A stretch of 52,235 bases of DNA. Origin: Candidatus Caccousia avicola. GTDB lineage: Bacteria > Bacillota > Clostridia > Oscillospirales > Acutalibacteraceae. The notes beneath the pieces were generated by a model. That model ran no database searches. It had not been told where the DNA came from and was given only the letters and a program-made list of their open reading frames with translations. The position numbers and the translations under genes were made by a program. The stretch spans positions 1 through 52,235 of the forward strand of contig DVGZ01000013.1 of the NCBI GenBank assembly GCA_018712435.1. The letters run 5' to 3'. Below, one piece after another: positions 33,608 to 42,041 of the stretch (positions are counted from its first letter, which is position 1; every line of letters begins with the position of its first letter).

Positions 33608-35524
33608 TCACTCCGAAAAGCCGGTGTAGTTCTGTCCGATCTCTATAATGCGATACACGTCCAGCCACGGCTGAAGCGGCATTTCATGTTCACGGATCCA
33701 TGCGGCAAACGCCCGCCAATGTTCCCGCGTCGCCGCTTCCTCCCCTCTGGCCCGGCACAGAAGAGCCTGCGCGAACAAACGGGCATAGCGCAGATGCTCA
33801 TGAAGAATCCGGCGCGCGCTCCGCACCGGCTCCTGAGCGCTTTCCCACGCGGGCAAGCTCGTCTCATACCGCTTCTGTTCCTTCAGGAAGGATTCGAGAC
33901 GGGCGGCCACTTTCTCCCGGTCAACCTTCTTGCCGTTCCAGAAATCCATGGAAAACGAGCGGGACGCAAGCTCACAGTAGGCCAGGCACTCCTCCCAGCC
34001 CTCCCCGAAGCAATGGGAAAAATAGTCGCGCGTCAGCCCTTTGAAATCCGTTGAGCGATTCCAAAGCGTCATGCCGCCCGTGTAATTGGGCATCCAGGTC
34101 GGGAAGCCCACGCGCTGCTCCTGACAAAACATCATGCCGTTCAGCCCCAGATCGGGAAGGCTGCGGACATCCTCCCACAGCACCTCGGAAATCCGCTGGT
34201 AGCCCGGATCGCCGTAGTGCGCGCGTCCGAGGTGGTAATCATAGTCAAACGAATCCCCGGAAAACGCCTTCTGCCACCCGCGCAGAAACGCGGTGTTTTC
34301 CGCGATCCCCACCGGCATCGTGATGTGATTGCGCTCATAGGCGGGTACCTGCGCCGGGGGCTCCGGCTCCGCGTAGGAGTGCTCAAACGACCGGCTGATC
34401 GGCGCGAACATCAGCACAAAACGATCCGGGTTGTGCAGCCGCTCCTTCTCCGGCGCCCACAAAAGCTCCTGATACGCCAGCATGACAATGCGCGTGCGCA
34501 CACCCCGTTCCGTGAGCCGCCGGTCAATTTCATTGAGGATATGAATATATAAATCCGTCGGCAGATGCTCCCGGCACGCGGGACATTCGCATTGGTTGTT
34601 GAAAGCGTCCGCCAGCCAGACATGCAGATAATCGGTCTCCGGATGCTGGCGGGCATACTCCGTCACGGTTTCGGCAAAGCGTTCCACGACCTCGGGGGAG
34701 GAATAGCACAGGTTTGTGTTGGTGGGAACACCGTGAAACAGCGTCCTTTTCCCGTCTATTTCCGCCAGCAGGCCCCGCGTCTCCGGCGGCGGCTCCTGCG
34801 TTTTTTCCCAGCCGCCGTCGCACAGTCCCATGACGCGCGTTGTCCAGCCATGCCCCACCGCGTGGTACATCAGGCCGCGCCGGTGCGCTTCCTCGATGAT
34901 CCACTCGGTCATCCTCGCTCCTTCGCCGCGGGAGATCGGATGCGGCGGAAGCAGGGGATTGTTCTCATGCGTATACCAGCGGTTGAGGAAAATATACGCG
35001 TCGTCGAACTGGACAAAGTACGCGTTGTAGCCTACCTTCGGCATCCAGTCGAGAAGATCGAGGATGTTCTCCACCGACTCCGCTCCCTCGATGCAGATCC
35101 CGCGATGCCGGAAGGAAGCCCGTTCCTCCAGCGCGAGCGGAATCTTTTCCTTCCATCCCTTTTCCGGGGCGCACACGCCGTCCTTTCCCGGTCTCACCCA
35201 GCGAAAGCCCAGCTCATACAGGAACCGGTAAACGGCCAGTAAAGCGCTGCGCTCGTTACTTCCCGCGAGGATTCCTCCCTCCCGGCTCACACGGATCCGC
35301 ACCGCGTCATCCAGCTGCGCGTCCTTCAGGCCCTCGAACGGCTTGCCGGGATCCACATCGTCCACCGTCCCGATCCGAATCACACCCGGCTCCTGCTCCT
35401 TCCCCGGCATCCATTTCCCGGGAAACGCGGAGCATCCCGCCATCTGAAAATGGCGGATCAGCTCCTCCGCCGCAAACGATACAACGGGACTTTCCCCGCA
35501 CGGCACAACCTGAAACTTCGTCAT
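33608..35524 (-). CDS. DUF4838 glycoside-hydrolase-like protein
   Basis: This 638-aa cytosolic protein has no signal peptide. Residues about 1-120 resemble the non-catalytic alpha/beta domain found before GH20/GH67 catalytic barrels (VSFAAEELIRHF, RSALLAVYRFLYELGFRWVRPG). The middle (about 130-470) is DUF4838-like, with HVWLADAFNNQCECPACREH, a Cys cluster typical of that family, and the rest is helical. DUF4838 proteins are presumed glycosidases. A cytosolic location and downstream NagA/NagB suggest it cleaves an imported amino-sugar conjugate. I take the ATG at 35524, with GGAGG 9 nt upstream. First gene of the operon. Confidence 0.75.
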   Translation of the reverse strand: MTKFQVVPCGESPVVSFAAEELIRHFQMAGCSAFPGKWMPGKEQEPGVIRIGTVDDVDPGKPFEGLKDAQLDDAVRIRVSREGGILAGSNERSALLAVYRFLYELGFRWVRPGKDGVCAPEKGWKEKIPLALEERASFRHRGICIEGAESVENILDLLDWMPKVGYNAYFVQFDDAYIFLNRWYTHENNPLLPPHPISRGEGARMTEWIIEEAHRRGLMYHAVGHGWTTRVMGLCDGGWEKTQEPPPETRGLLAEIDGKRTLFHGVPTNTNLCYSSPEVVERFAETVTEYARQHPETDYLHVWLADAFNNQCECPACREHLPTDLYIHILNEIDRRLTERGVRTRIVMLAYQELLWAPEKERLHNPDRFVLMFAPISRSFEHSYAEPEPPAQVPAYERNHITMPVGIAENTAFLRGWQKAFSGDSFDYDYHLGRAHYGDPGYQRISEVLWEDVRSLPDLGLNGMMFCQEQRVGFPTWMPNYTGGMTLWNRSTDFKGLTRDYFSHCFGEGWEECLAYCELASRSFSMDFWNGKKVDREKVAARLESFLKEQKRYETSLPAWESAQEPVRSARRILHEHLRYARLFAQALLCRARGEEAATREHWRAFAAWIREHEMPLQPWLDVYRIIEIGQNYTGFSE

Positions 35525-35632
35525 GTTTTTCATCCTCCGCTTCCGCTTCGACTCCCTTCTGCTTTCCTTCACACGGCAGAAGGTTCCGTTTAGGGTGGCT
35601 TCCTGTGCTCAAAAGCACACAATTTCTCCCCT

Positions 35633-35657
35633 GTTTGGTGAAACTTTTTCAGCAAAC
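35633..35657. promoter_or_regulatory. Inverted repeat, candidate operator of the amino-sugar operon
   Basis: Arms GTTTG-G-TGAAA and TTTCA-G-CAAAC are symmetrical about a 3-bp centre with one mismatched pair. The site begins about 9 bp past the -10 element, where a bound repressor would block elongation. A second small palindrome, TGTGCT-CAAA-AGCACA, lies at 35604-35619. Confidence 0.6.
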
Positions 35658-35665
35658 GTAAGTTT

Positions 35666-35693
35666 ATTATAACATTCCCCTGAATTATTTCAA
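35666..35693 (-). promoter_or_regulatory. Promoter of the six-gene amino-sugar operon
   Basis: On the minus strand TTGAAA (35688-35693) and a consensus TATAAT (35666-35671) are 16 bp apart, about 140 bp upstream of the first start codon. It is the only clear promoter seen for the genes from 35524 down to 27964. Confidence 0.8.
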
Positions 35694-35756
35694 CAAAAAG
35701 CAAGAAAGACAGAAAAGATTGTAGGGTGTTCCAAAAAAGCCGGCAAAAAAGCGCAG

Positions 35757-35800
35757 AAAAAGCCGCCCGCTCTGTTTGACACAGAAACGGGCGGTTTGTT
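35757..35800 (-). terminator. Terminator of the ftsEX/M23/S41 unit
   Basis: On the minus strand CCGCCCG pairs with CGGGCGG, with an inner TCTGTG/CAGA stem, followed by CTTTTTC. It directly follows the S41 stop codon. Confidence 0.8.
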
Positions 35801-37149
35801 TATTCCGCTTCGGAAGAAGGCTCGGAGGAGCTGTCGCCCTCCGCTGTGGAGGAAGCATCGCTCTCTCCGCTCTCCGCAGGCTCGGAGGAAGCGTCCTGGG
35901 AAGAGGAGCCGGGCAGCTGCGAGACAGCCGCTCCCTGCTGCACAAGGGCCGTCACAGCAGCCTGCACCTGCGCGTCGTTTTCCGGCGCGAGCTGGCGGCG
36001 GGCCAGCAGCGCGGCCTGCTCCTCGTCCAGCGATTTCTCCACGTCCGGCGTAATTCCCGTGCCGCTGAACGCATCCCCGCCGACACGCAGGTATTCCGCC
36101 ACGGACAGCATCACCGCGGAGCCGTCGGAAAGCTGGATGATATCCTGCTTTTCGCCGCGTCCCGCCGTCTGCTCCCCGACGACAAGTCCTTTTTTGTAAT
36201 CCTGGATATCGGCGGCAAAGAGCTCCGCCGCGCCGTAGGTCGAGCCGTTGACCAGCACGCTGATCGGGATGCCGATCTCATTGGCGGAGCTGGTGTACTC
36301 CACCTCCACCGTACCGGCGCTGTCACGGCTGCTCACCATCGTACCGGCGGGAAGCAGCACGTCGAGCATTCCGGCCATAACCTCCATATCGCCGCCGGAA
36401 TTGTTGCGCAGATCGATCACAAGCCCGGCAATTCCGCTTTTCAAGAGAGCGGAAAGCTCTGTGTTAAACTGATTGTCCGCTCCCTCGCGGAACTGGGAAA
36501 CGGCCAGATAGCCGATGTTCCCGTTAATGGTCGCGGAGGTGATGGAGCGCTGCACATACTCGGCGCGCGTCACGGTGAAGGACAGCGTTTCCGCCGTGCC
36601 CCCTTCCTCCTGCGCCGGACGCAGCACGGTCAGCTCCACCGTCGTGCCGACCTGGCCATCCAGCTTGTTCACAGCCTCGCCGTATGTCAGGCGCACAACC
36701 TCCTTGCCGTCCAGGGCAACCACCACGTCGCCCTTTTTCAGCCCGGCCTTCTCGCCCGCCGATCCCGGCAGCACGTCGACGATCTCCATGTTGCCGTCCT
36801 CGTCCTGCACCGTGGTGACGCCGACGCCGACATTCTTGCCCGTCAGCCCCGCCTGGTACTGCTGGAACAGCTCCGCGGAATAGTATTTCGCGCCCGCGTC
36901 CCCCAGACCGGCCACATAGCCGGTGCAGATCGCGTCCTCCAGCGTTTTTTCGTCGATGCTGCCCACATAGTCCTGGCGCACCTTCTGATCGATTTCACTG
37001 AGCTTTGTATACATGGCCTGCCGCTCGTTGACGTCCGCCATCTTTTCGTTGAAGCTGTTCATTGCGTATACATAGGTCAGCGACACCGTCACCGCCGACG
37101 CCACCGCCGCCAGGGCAATGCCCGCGCCGAGGGATATTTTTCTGCTCAT
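35800..37149 (-). CDS. S41-family (CtpA-like) protein, catalytic Ser and Lys replaced
   Basis: This 449-aa protein has an N-terminal membrane anchor (about 6-28), a PDZ domain (about 100-180) and an S41 protease fold (about 200-370). The stretch RNNSGGD matches the family. Aligning VNGSTYGAAE (300-309) with the usual VN...SAxE block puts Gly306 at the catalytic serine. Aligning GEQTAGRGEKQ (325-335) with GExTxGKGxxQ puts Arg331 at the catalytic lysine. D317 and Q335 remain. It is therefore probably a non-proteolytic scaffold. The C-terminus (about 405-449) is a Ser/Glu-rich tail. It lies downstream of the M23 gene and its deleted copy. Confidence 0.88.
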   Translation of the reverse strand: MSRKISLGAGIALAAVASAVTVSLTYVYAMNSFNEKMADVNERQAMYTKLSEIDQKVRQDYVGSIDEKTLEDAICTGYVAGLGDAGAKYYSAELFQQYQAGLTGKNVGVGVTTVQDEDGNMEIVDVLPGSAGEKAGLKKGDVVVALDGKEVVRLTYGEAVNKLDGQVGTTVELTVLRPAQEEGGTAETLSFTVTRAEYVQRSITSATINGNIGYLAVSQFREGADNQFNTELSALLKSGIAGLVIDLRNNSGGDMEVMAGMLDVLLPAGTMVSSRDSAGTVEVEYTSSANEIGIPISVLVNGSTYGAAELFAADIQDYKKGLVVGEQTAGRGEKQDIIQLSDGSAVMLSVAEYLRVGGDAFSGTGITPDVEKSLDEEQAALLARRQLAPENDAQVQAAVTALVQQGAAVSQLPGSSSQDASSEPAESGESDASSTAEGDSSSEPSSEAE

Positions 37150-37183
37150 GCGTTCCTCTCCTTCTCTCCGGCGGCCCGGCCGC

Positions 37184-37435
37184 TTACGAGAAATAATTCA
37201 TCGGGTTTTGCAGGTTCTGCACCTGCGCGTCCAGCGTATTCTTATACTCCTGCTGCTTCGACTGATCCGCCTTCAGCTCAGCCAGCTTTGCGTCGTTTTC
37301 TTCCTTCTCCTGCTCCAGACGCGTCTGCTCCTGCTGGAGCTCCTGGAGCGTCGCGGCAAAGGCCCCCTGTCCGGGAAGGACAAGGAGCAGCGCCGCGAGC
37401 AAAGCCGCGGCCAGGCGGTTTCGATGCTTCTTCAT
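37184..37435 (-). CDS. Internally deleted copy of the adjacent M23 hydrolase gene
   Basis: This 83-aa exported protein has a signal peptide (1-28) and a coiled-coil segment (29-76) nearly identical to residues 33-81 of the neighbouring M23 protein, then ends NPMNYFS where the full protein ends NPFNWFS. The middle 310 or so residues, including the whole peptidase, are missing. Codon differences show that it is an older duplicate, not an assembly artefact. It keeps AAAGGA and an ATG, so it may be expressed as a decoy coiled coil. It lies 85 bp after the full gene and 34 bp before the S41 gene. Confidence 0.75.
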   Translation of the reverse strand: MKKHRNRLAAALLAALLLVLPGQGAFAATLQELQQEQTRLEQEKEENDAKLAELKADQSKQQEYKNTLDAQVQNLQNPMNYFS

Positions 37436-37520
37436 CGCGCTATCCTTTCTCTGCGTTGCGGCGGGGCCTCCTGTGCGAAAGGGAGGCCCCGCCGGAGAGT
37501 GATCCGATCCGGGGAAACAA

Positions 37521-38720
37521 TCAGCTGAACCAGTTGAACGGGTTCTGACGGTTGCCGTTCACGCGCACCTCAAAATGCAGATGCGGACCCGTCGAGTTGC
37601 CGGTGCTGCCGACATACGCGATGGTCTGGCCCTTCGTTACGGTCTGGCCCGCGCTCACGGCAAGGCTGCTCGCGTGCGCGTAGAGGGTGGAATACCCGCC
37701 GCCGTGGTCAATCATCACATAATTTCCGTAGCTGTAGTGGTATGTCGCGGTTACAACTTTGCCGGAATCCGCCGCGACGATCGGCGTGCCGTAGATGGTG
37801 CGCCCGCCGCCGGAGATATCGATCGCCTTATGGCCGCTGCTGTAGCCGCAGCTGATGTTCGTAAAGCCCGGCACCGGCCAGGTGAAGTTGCCCGTGCTGA
37901 CGTATCCGCCGCTGCCGGACGAACCGGACGAGCCGCCGGAGGAGCCGTTGTTCTGGGCGGCCTGCTGGGCGTAATAGTCTTTCCACCACTGGTCGATCTC
38001 CGCGGAAGCCTGCGCCTTCTCCTTCGCGATACGGTCGCTCTCGGCCTGCACGGACTCCACGCTCTGATTCAGTTCCTCCAGAACGCGCTCCGCCTCGGCC
38101 TGCACGGAAGCCAGCTCGCTTCCCTTGGCCTCCAGCTGGGTGCGCGCGGCCGCGACCTCCTCCTTCTGGCTCTCGATCTCGGCCTTCTCGTCCGCAATCG
38201 CTTCCATATCGGCGGAAAGCTGCTGGATCATCCTGGTATCGTGCTCCGTGATCATGTTCAGAAGCTCGACCTTCTGCGCCATGTCGATGACGCTTTCCGA
38301 CTGCAAAATGATTTCCAGCGTACTCGCGTCGCCCATCATATAAATCGCGCACAGACGCTCTTTGAGCGTCTCCACGTCACGGTCAATGTTCTCCTGTTTC
38401 TCCGCAATGGCGGCGTTTTTCTCGGAGATGGACGCATCCAGATCGTTGATCTGCGTGTTCAGTCCGTCGATCTGGCTTTGCAGATTCTGCATCTGCGCGT
38501 CCAGCGTATTCTTATATTCCTGCTGCTTTGACTGGTCTGCCTTCAGCTCGGCCAGCTTCGCGTCGTTTTCCTTCTTCTCCTGCTCCAGGCGCGCCTGCTC
38601 CTGCTGAAGCTCCGTGAGCGTCGCGGCGATAGCGGAACCGCCCGTCCCCTGCGCCACACAGACAGCCAGGACCAGCGCCAAAAAAGGCTTTCCCAAACGT
38701 TTCCAGAATTTTCCTTTCAA
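37521..38720 (-). CDS. Coiled-coil M23 peptidoglycan hydrolase (EnvC/CwlO-like partner of FtsEX)
   Basis: This 399-aa exported protein has a signal peptide (about 1-33), a long coiled coil (about 35-255), a Gly/Ser linker (258-272) and a C-terminal M23 (LytM) domain. The zinc and catalytic residues are complete: H297 and D301 (GHKAIDIS), H349, and H380 and H382 (HLHFE). FtsEX-controlled hydrolases such as PcsB, CwlO and EnvC share the coiled coil plus hydrolase design, and this gene follows ftsX by 36 bp. It probably cuts cross-bridges at the division site when FtsEX cycles ATP. The start is the TTG at 38720 behind GGGAGGG. Confidence 0.92.
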   Translation of the reverse strand: MKGKFWKRLGKPFLALVLAVCVAQGTGGSAIAATLTELQQEQARLEQEKKENDAKLAELKADQSKQQEYKNTLDAQMQNLQSQIDGLNTQINDLDASISEKNAAIAEKQENIDRDVETLKERLCAIYMMGDASTLEIILQSESVIDMAQKVELLNMITEHDTRMIQQLSADMEAIADEKAEIESQKEEVAAARTQLEAKGSELASVQAEAERVLEELNQSVESVQAESDRIAKEKAQASAEIDQWWKDYYAQQAAQNNGSSGGSSGSSGSGGYVSTGNFTWPVPGFTNISCGYSSGHKAIDISGGGRTIYGTPIVAADSGKVVTATYHYSYGNYVMIDHGGGYSTLYAHASSLAVSAGQTVTKGQTIAYVGSTGNSTGPHLHFEVRVNGNRQNPFNWFS

Positions 38721-38756
38721 CTTTGCATTCCCTCCCATCGGAACCACATCCACGGT

Positions 38757-39668
38757 TTACAGCGTCACCAGACCGCCGACGTCCTTTTTCAGATAGCGGC
38801 CAATCGAAATCAGTCCGCCCAGCACGCCGAACGCCGAACCGGCCAGCAGGAAAATCAGCACAATCCGCATCCGGTACGGCCCGAGCGGCAGCGGCGTAAA
38901 GAAGCTGAGCACCGCGAGGGAGGACATCACGCTGTCATAGGCCAGATTCAAAATAATGCTGGCCAGTCCGCCCGACACCAGGCCGATCAGAAGGCCCTCC
39001 ACGATGAACGGCACACGCACGAACCAGTTCGTCGCGCCCACGGATTTCATGATGCTGATCTCCACACGGCGCGAAAACAGCGCCACGCGGATGGTGTTCG
39101 CGATGATGAACAGCGAGACCACGCCCAGAAGCAGCGTGATCCAAAAGCACACCGTCGTCACCATATCGTCAAGCTGTGTCAGCTGGTTTGCGATATCGGA
39201 ATAGTCGATGATCTTTTCCACACCCTCGATAGCGGAAATCTGCGCGGCGGTTTCCTCATACAGCGACAGATCCGTCAGGGAAATGCGGTATGCGTCGGGC
39301 AGGAAGTTGTCGTCTCCCATCAGGCCTTCGAGCACCGTGCCGTTGTCTCCGAGCATGTCGAGCATTTCCTCGACCGCCTGATCCTTCGGCACCAGCTCGC
39401 ACTCGCTGATGTTGTCCAGATTTTTGATCTGCTCGCCCACCTGCACGGCTTTGAGCGTCGGCAGGCCCTGCGTACAATAGACTGTAATCGAGTTGCTGCC
39501 CTCCACGCTCTGCATGGCGCTGTCGATGTTCATGGAGAACAGCACGGCCGCGCCCGTCAGCAGAAGGCACGAGACGAGAACGCCCACCGAGGCGAAGCTC
39601 ATCGTGCGGTTGGACCAGATATTTCTGGCGCCCTCTTTGAGAAGGTATCCAAGGCTGCTCAGCTTCAC
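38757..39668 (-). CDS. ftsX: Cell division protein FtsX
   Basis: This 303-aa membrane protein is the FtsX transmembrane half of the FtsEX complex. A first helix lies at about 24-46, a large extracellular domain at about 48-165, then three helices (about 172-195, 222-247 and 268-290), the standard topology. VEISIMKSVGATNWFVRVPFIVEG is the family's coupling region. The outer loop should contact the M23 hydrolase encoded next. Its ATG overlaps the ftsE stop by 4 bp. Confidence 0.96.
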   Translation of the reverse strand: MKLSSLGYLLKEGARNIWSNRTMSFASVGVLVSCLLLTGAAVLFSMNIDSAMQSVEGSNSITVYCTQGLPTLKAVQVGEQIKNLDNISECELVPKDQAVEEMLDMLGDNGTVLEGLMGDDNFLPDAYRISLTDLSLYEETAAQISAIEGVEKIIDYSDIANQLTQLDDMVTTVCFWITLLLGVVSLFIIANTIRVALFSRRVEISIMKSVGATNWFVRVPFIVEGLLIGLVSGGLASIILNLAYDSVMSSLAVLSFFTPLPLGPYRMRIVLIFLLAGSAFGVLGGLISIGRYLKKDVGGLVTL

Positions 39669-40345
39669 CGGATCATCGCCTCCTTCCCGGAATCCGCGAC
39701 GATCCGCCCGTTGTGGATCTCCACAATGCGGCGGTGGAAATGTTTCACCAAACTATGTTCATGCGTCACCATCAATACCGTGGTGCCGTGACGGTTGATC
39801 TCGCTGAGGAGATCGACGATCTCAAAGGAAAGCGCCGGGTCCACGTTGCCCGTGGGCTCGTCCGCGATGATCAGCTTGGGGTTGTTGATCAGGGCGCGCG
39901 CCAGGCCGACGCGCTGCTGCTCGCCGCCCGAAAGCTCGGCGGGCTTGCACTGGGCCTTGTCCTCCAAATCCACCAGTCCCAAAATGATCGGCACCTTCCG
40001 GCGGATCTCGCGGTTCGGCGCGCCCACCACATGCATGGCGAACGCGACGTTCTCATACACCGTCATATTGTCAATCAGCCGGAAATCCTGGAACACGATT
40101 CCCATCGTCCGGCGCAGATACGGGATCTGGCGGCGTTTGAGATCCGTCACCACCGTATCCCCGATGATGATCGTTCCCTCGCTCGGCCGTTCTTCACACA
40201 TAATCAGTTTGAGGAAGGTGCTCTTGCCCGCTCCCGAGGAGCCGACGATGAACACAAACTCGCCCTGGTCAATATTCAAATTCACATGGTGCAGCGCATG
40301 TGTCCCGTTTGGATACATTTTGCTGACATTCTGAAACGTTATCAC
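39665..40345 (-). CDS. ftsE: Cell division ATP-binding protein FtsE
   Basis: This 226-aa ABC ATPase has Walker [10 protein letters not shown] (about 36-44), signature LSGGEQQR, Walker [10 protein letters not shown] and the switch His in VTHEHS. The opening [17 protein letters not shown] is typical of FtsE. It powers FtsX to activate septal hydrolases. The start is a GTG at 40345 with GAGG about 12 nt upstream. It leads the ftsEX-M23-S41 cluster; no strong promoter was recognised in the 77 bp to the upstream terminator. Confidence 0.97.
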   Translation of the reverse strand: MITFQNVSKMYPNGTHALHHVNLNIDQGEFVFIVGSSGAGKSTFLKLIMCEERPSEGTIIIGDTVVTDLKRRQIPYLRRTMGIVFQDFRLIDNMTVYENVAFAMHVVGAPNREIRRKVPIILGLVDLEDKAQCKPAELSGGEQQRVGLARALINNPKLIIADEPTGNVDPALSFEIVDLLSEINRHGTTVLMVTHEHSLVKHFHRRIVEIHNGRIVADSGKEAMIR

Positions 40346-40422
40346 AAGAATGCAACCTCATTTCCGCAGCATAACAAGAAAACTAAGCTTACCCGCAGAC
40401 GGCCCGAATGGCCGCAAAAAAT

Positions 40423-40480
40423 GCGCAGCGTCCTTTTGCTGGCATGTTACCATAATACCAAGGGACGCTGCGCTTTTTAT
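40423..40480 (-). terminator. Terminator after the CdaR-type regulator gene
   Basis: GCGCAGCGTCC (40423-40433) pairs perfectly with GGACGCTGCGC (40463-40473) around a 29-nt loop. T-runs flank it on both strands; in the minus direction it ends the regulator gene. Confidence 0.75.
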
Positions 40481-40542
40481 TCTTTAAAAGAATAAAATTG
40501 TAATTATTTTGTAATCTTTCGCCGGTGCGCCCTCTGCCCCGC

Positions 40543-41628
40543 TTAGAATTTCACCGGGTTGGCAGAGAGATACTTCTTGACCATGAGCGCCACCTTAAAG
40601 ACGATTGCGTCCTCAAACTCGCGCAGATCAAGGCCGGTAATCTTCTTGATTTTCTCCAGACGGTAAACAAGCGTATTGCGGTGCACAAACAGCTTGCGGC
40701 TCGTCTCGGAGACGTTCAGGTTGTTCTCAAAGAAACGCTGGATGGTGAACAGCGTTTCGTGGTCCAACGACTCGATCGATCCGCGCTTGAACACCTCTTT
40801 GAGGAACATCTCGCAGAGCGTGGTGGGCAGCTGATAGATCAGGCGGGCAATGCCCAGGTTGTCATAGCTGACGATCGGCTTCTCGGTGTCGAACACCTTG
40901 CCGACCTCCAGCGCGACCTGCGCCTCCTTGAAGGAGCGGGCCAGATCCTTGATGCCGCTGACCGTCGTGCCGATGCCGATGACGCAGTGGGTATAGAACT
41001 CGCTCGAAAGCGTATCGACAATCGACCCCGCCAGCTTGTCCAGATCGCGCGGCTCGATGCCGGTGCGGATCTCCTTGACCAGCGCGATGTCCGTCTCGTT
41101 GATGTTGATGACGAAATCCTTCGTCTTGTCCGGGAACAGGTTCTGCACCACGTCGTAAGCCGAAACATCCGTCTTGTTGGTGATTTTAATGAGCATGCAC
41201 ACGCGGCTGACGTCGGAATTGAAGCGCAGCTCGCGCGCTTTGAGATAGATATCGCCCGGCAGGATGTTGTCAAGAATCACGTTCTTGATGAAATTCCCGC
41301 GATCGTACTTCTCATCGTAATACTGCTTGATGCTGTTGAGCGACACCGCCAGCAGCGAAGCATAGCGCGCGGCCTCCGGATCGTTGCCGGAAACGAACAC
41401 CGCGTACTCCGGACGCGGATGGTTGCCGAACGAACGGTAGGTATAGCCGTTGAGCACGAAGGTACTGGGAGCCGCCATAACCTCAGCCGTGATGTTGTCG
41501 TTGACCTCCCCGATGCGTCCGAGCTCACTGCACGCAATGATCACCGACGTTTCATCAACCACGCCGATCGTGCGGTCAATCGCGTCGCGCATCTGGTGGA
41601 TAACGCCCTGGAATAATCTGTTTGACAT
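40543..41628 (-). CDS. CdaR/PucR-type transcriptional regulator
   Basis: This 361-aa protein has the layout of sugar-diacid-type regulators: an N-terminal ligand domain beginning QGVIHQMRDAIDRTIGVVDE (about 7-130), a GGDEF-like middle (about 135-270) and a C-terminal PucR-type helix-turn-helix (about 300-355; NLNVSETSRKLFVHRNTLVYRLEKI). CdaR relatives activate glycerate, glucarate or similar operons. Here no such genes adjoin, so the regulon is unknown. The gene is single, with a good promoter at 41750-41778 and a terminator after it. Confidence 0.88.
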   Translation of the reverse strand: MSNRLFQGVIHQMRDAIDRTIGVVDETSVIIACSELGRIGEVNDNITAEVMAAPSTFVLNGYTYRSFGNHPRPEYAVFVSGNDPEAARYASLLAVSLNSIKQYYDEKYDRGNFIKNVILDNILPGDIYLKARELRFNSDVSRVCMLIKITNKTDVSAYDVVQNLFPDKTKDFVININETDIALVKEIRTGIEPRDLDKLAGSIVDTLSSEFYTHCVIGIGTTVSGIKDLARSFKEAQVALEVGKVFDTEKPIVSYDNLGIARLIYQLPTTLCEMFLKEVFKRGSIESLDHETLFTIQRFFENNLNVSETSRKLFVHRNTLVYRLEKIKKITGLDLREFEDAIVFKVALMVKKYLSANPVKF

Positions 41629-41749
41629 GAATCTCCCTCACTTTATCAAGAAATGAGATAAGGCAAACGCAAAGCTGACCGCCCGCAGGTTTTTCCCGCC
41701 GGTTGCCTTTCTGTCCTATAGAATCCTGATTTCGTTTCCTATTTATTCT

Positions 41750-41778
41750 ATTCTACACAAAAAGAAATAACTTTTCAA
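41750..41778 (-). promoter_or_regulatory. Promoter of the CdaR-type gene
   Basis: On the minus strand TTGAAA (41773-41778) and TAGAAT (41750-41755) are 17 bp apart, leaving a leader of about 115 nt. Confidence 0.75.
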
Positions 41779-41796
41779 CACTTTCTTTCAATAAAT

Positions 41797-41935
41797 CCAG
41801 ACTAAGTCTGGACGTGAGACGCGCAACCGGCGGCAGGCTGAGCCTGCACGCAATGGCCCGCGCGTAAGTTTAGCGCAAAATGTCACCCCGCCGTCGCGGG
41901 ACGGTCTGTACATACTCCCGTATCCCGTGGGTTTC
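41797..41935. repeat. Dispersed intergenic repeat, copy C (inverted)
   Basis: This is the main content of the 413-bp gap between the regulator and nrdG genes. It has palindromes CCAGACT-A-AGTCTGG (41797-41811) and GCAGGCT-G-AGCCTGC (41833-41847), then CGCAATGGCCCGCGCG and CGCGGGACGGTCT. Reverse-complemented, these line up in order with copy B. Confidence 0.7.
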
Positions 41936-41950
41936 CGTCCTCCACACATG

Positions 41951-41996
41951 CAAAACGCCCCTCCACGGCATTACAGCCATAAAGGAGCGTTTTTTC
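41951..41996. terminator. Terminator after nrdG
   Basis: AAAACG and CTCC arms pair with GGAG and CGTTTT around a bulge and loop, with T-runs on both strands. Confidence 0.65.
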
Positions 41997-42041
41997 CGTC
42001 TTTATCCGATATGGTAAACACGGAGCGGCAGGCTGAATTCC

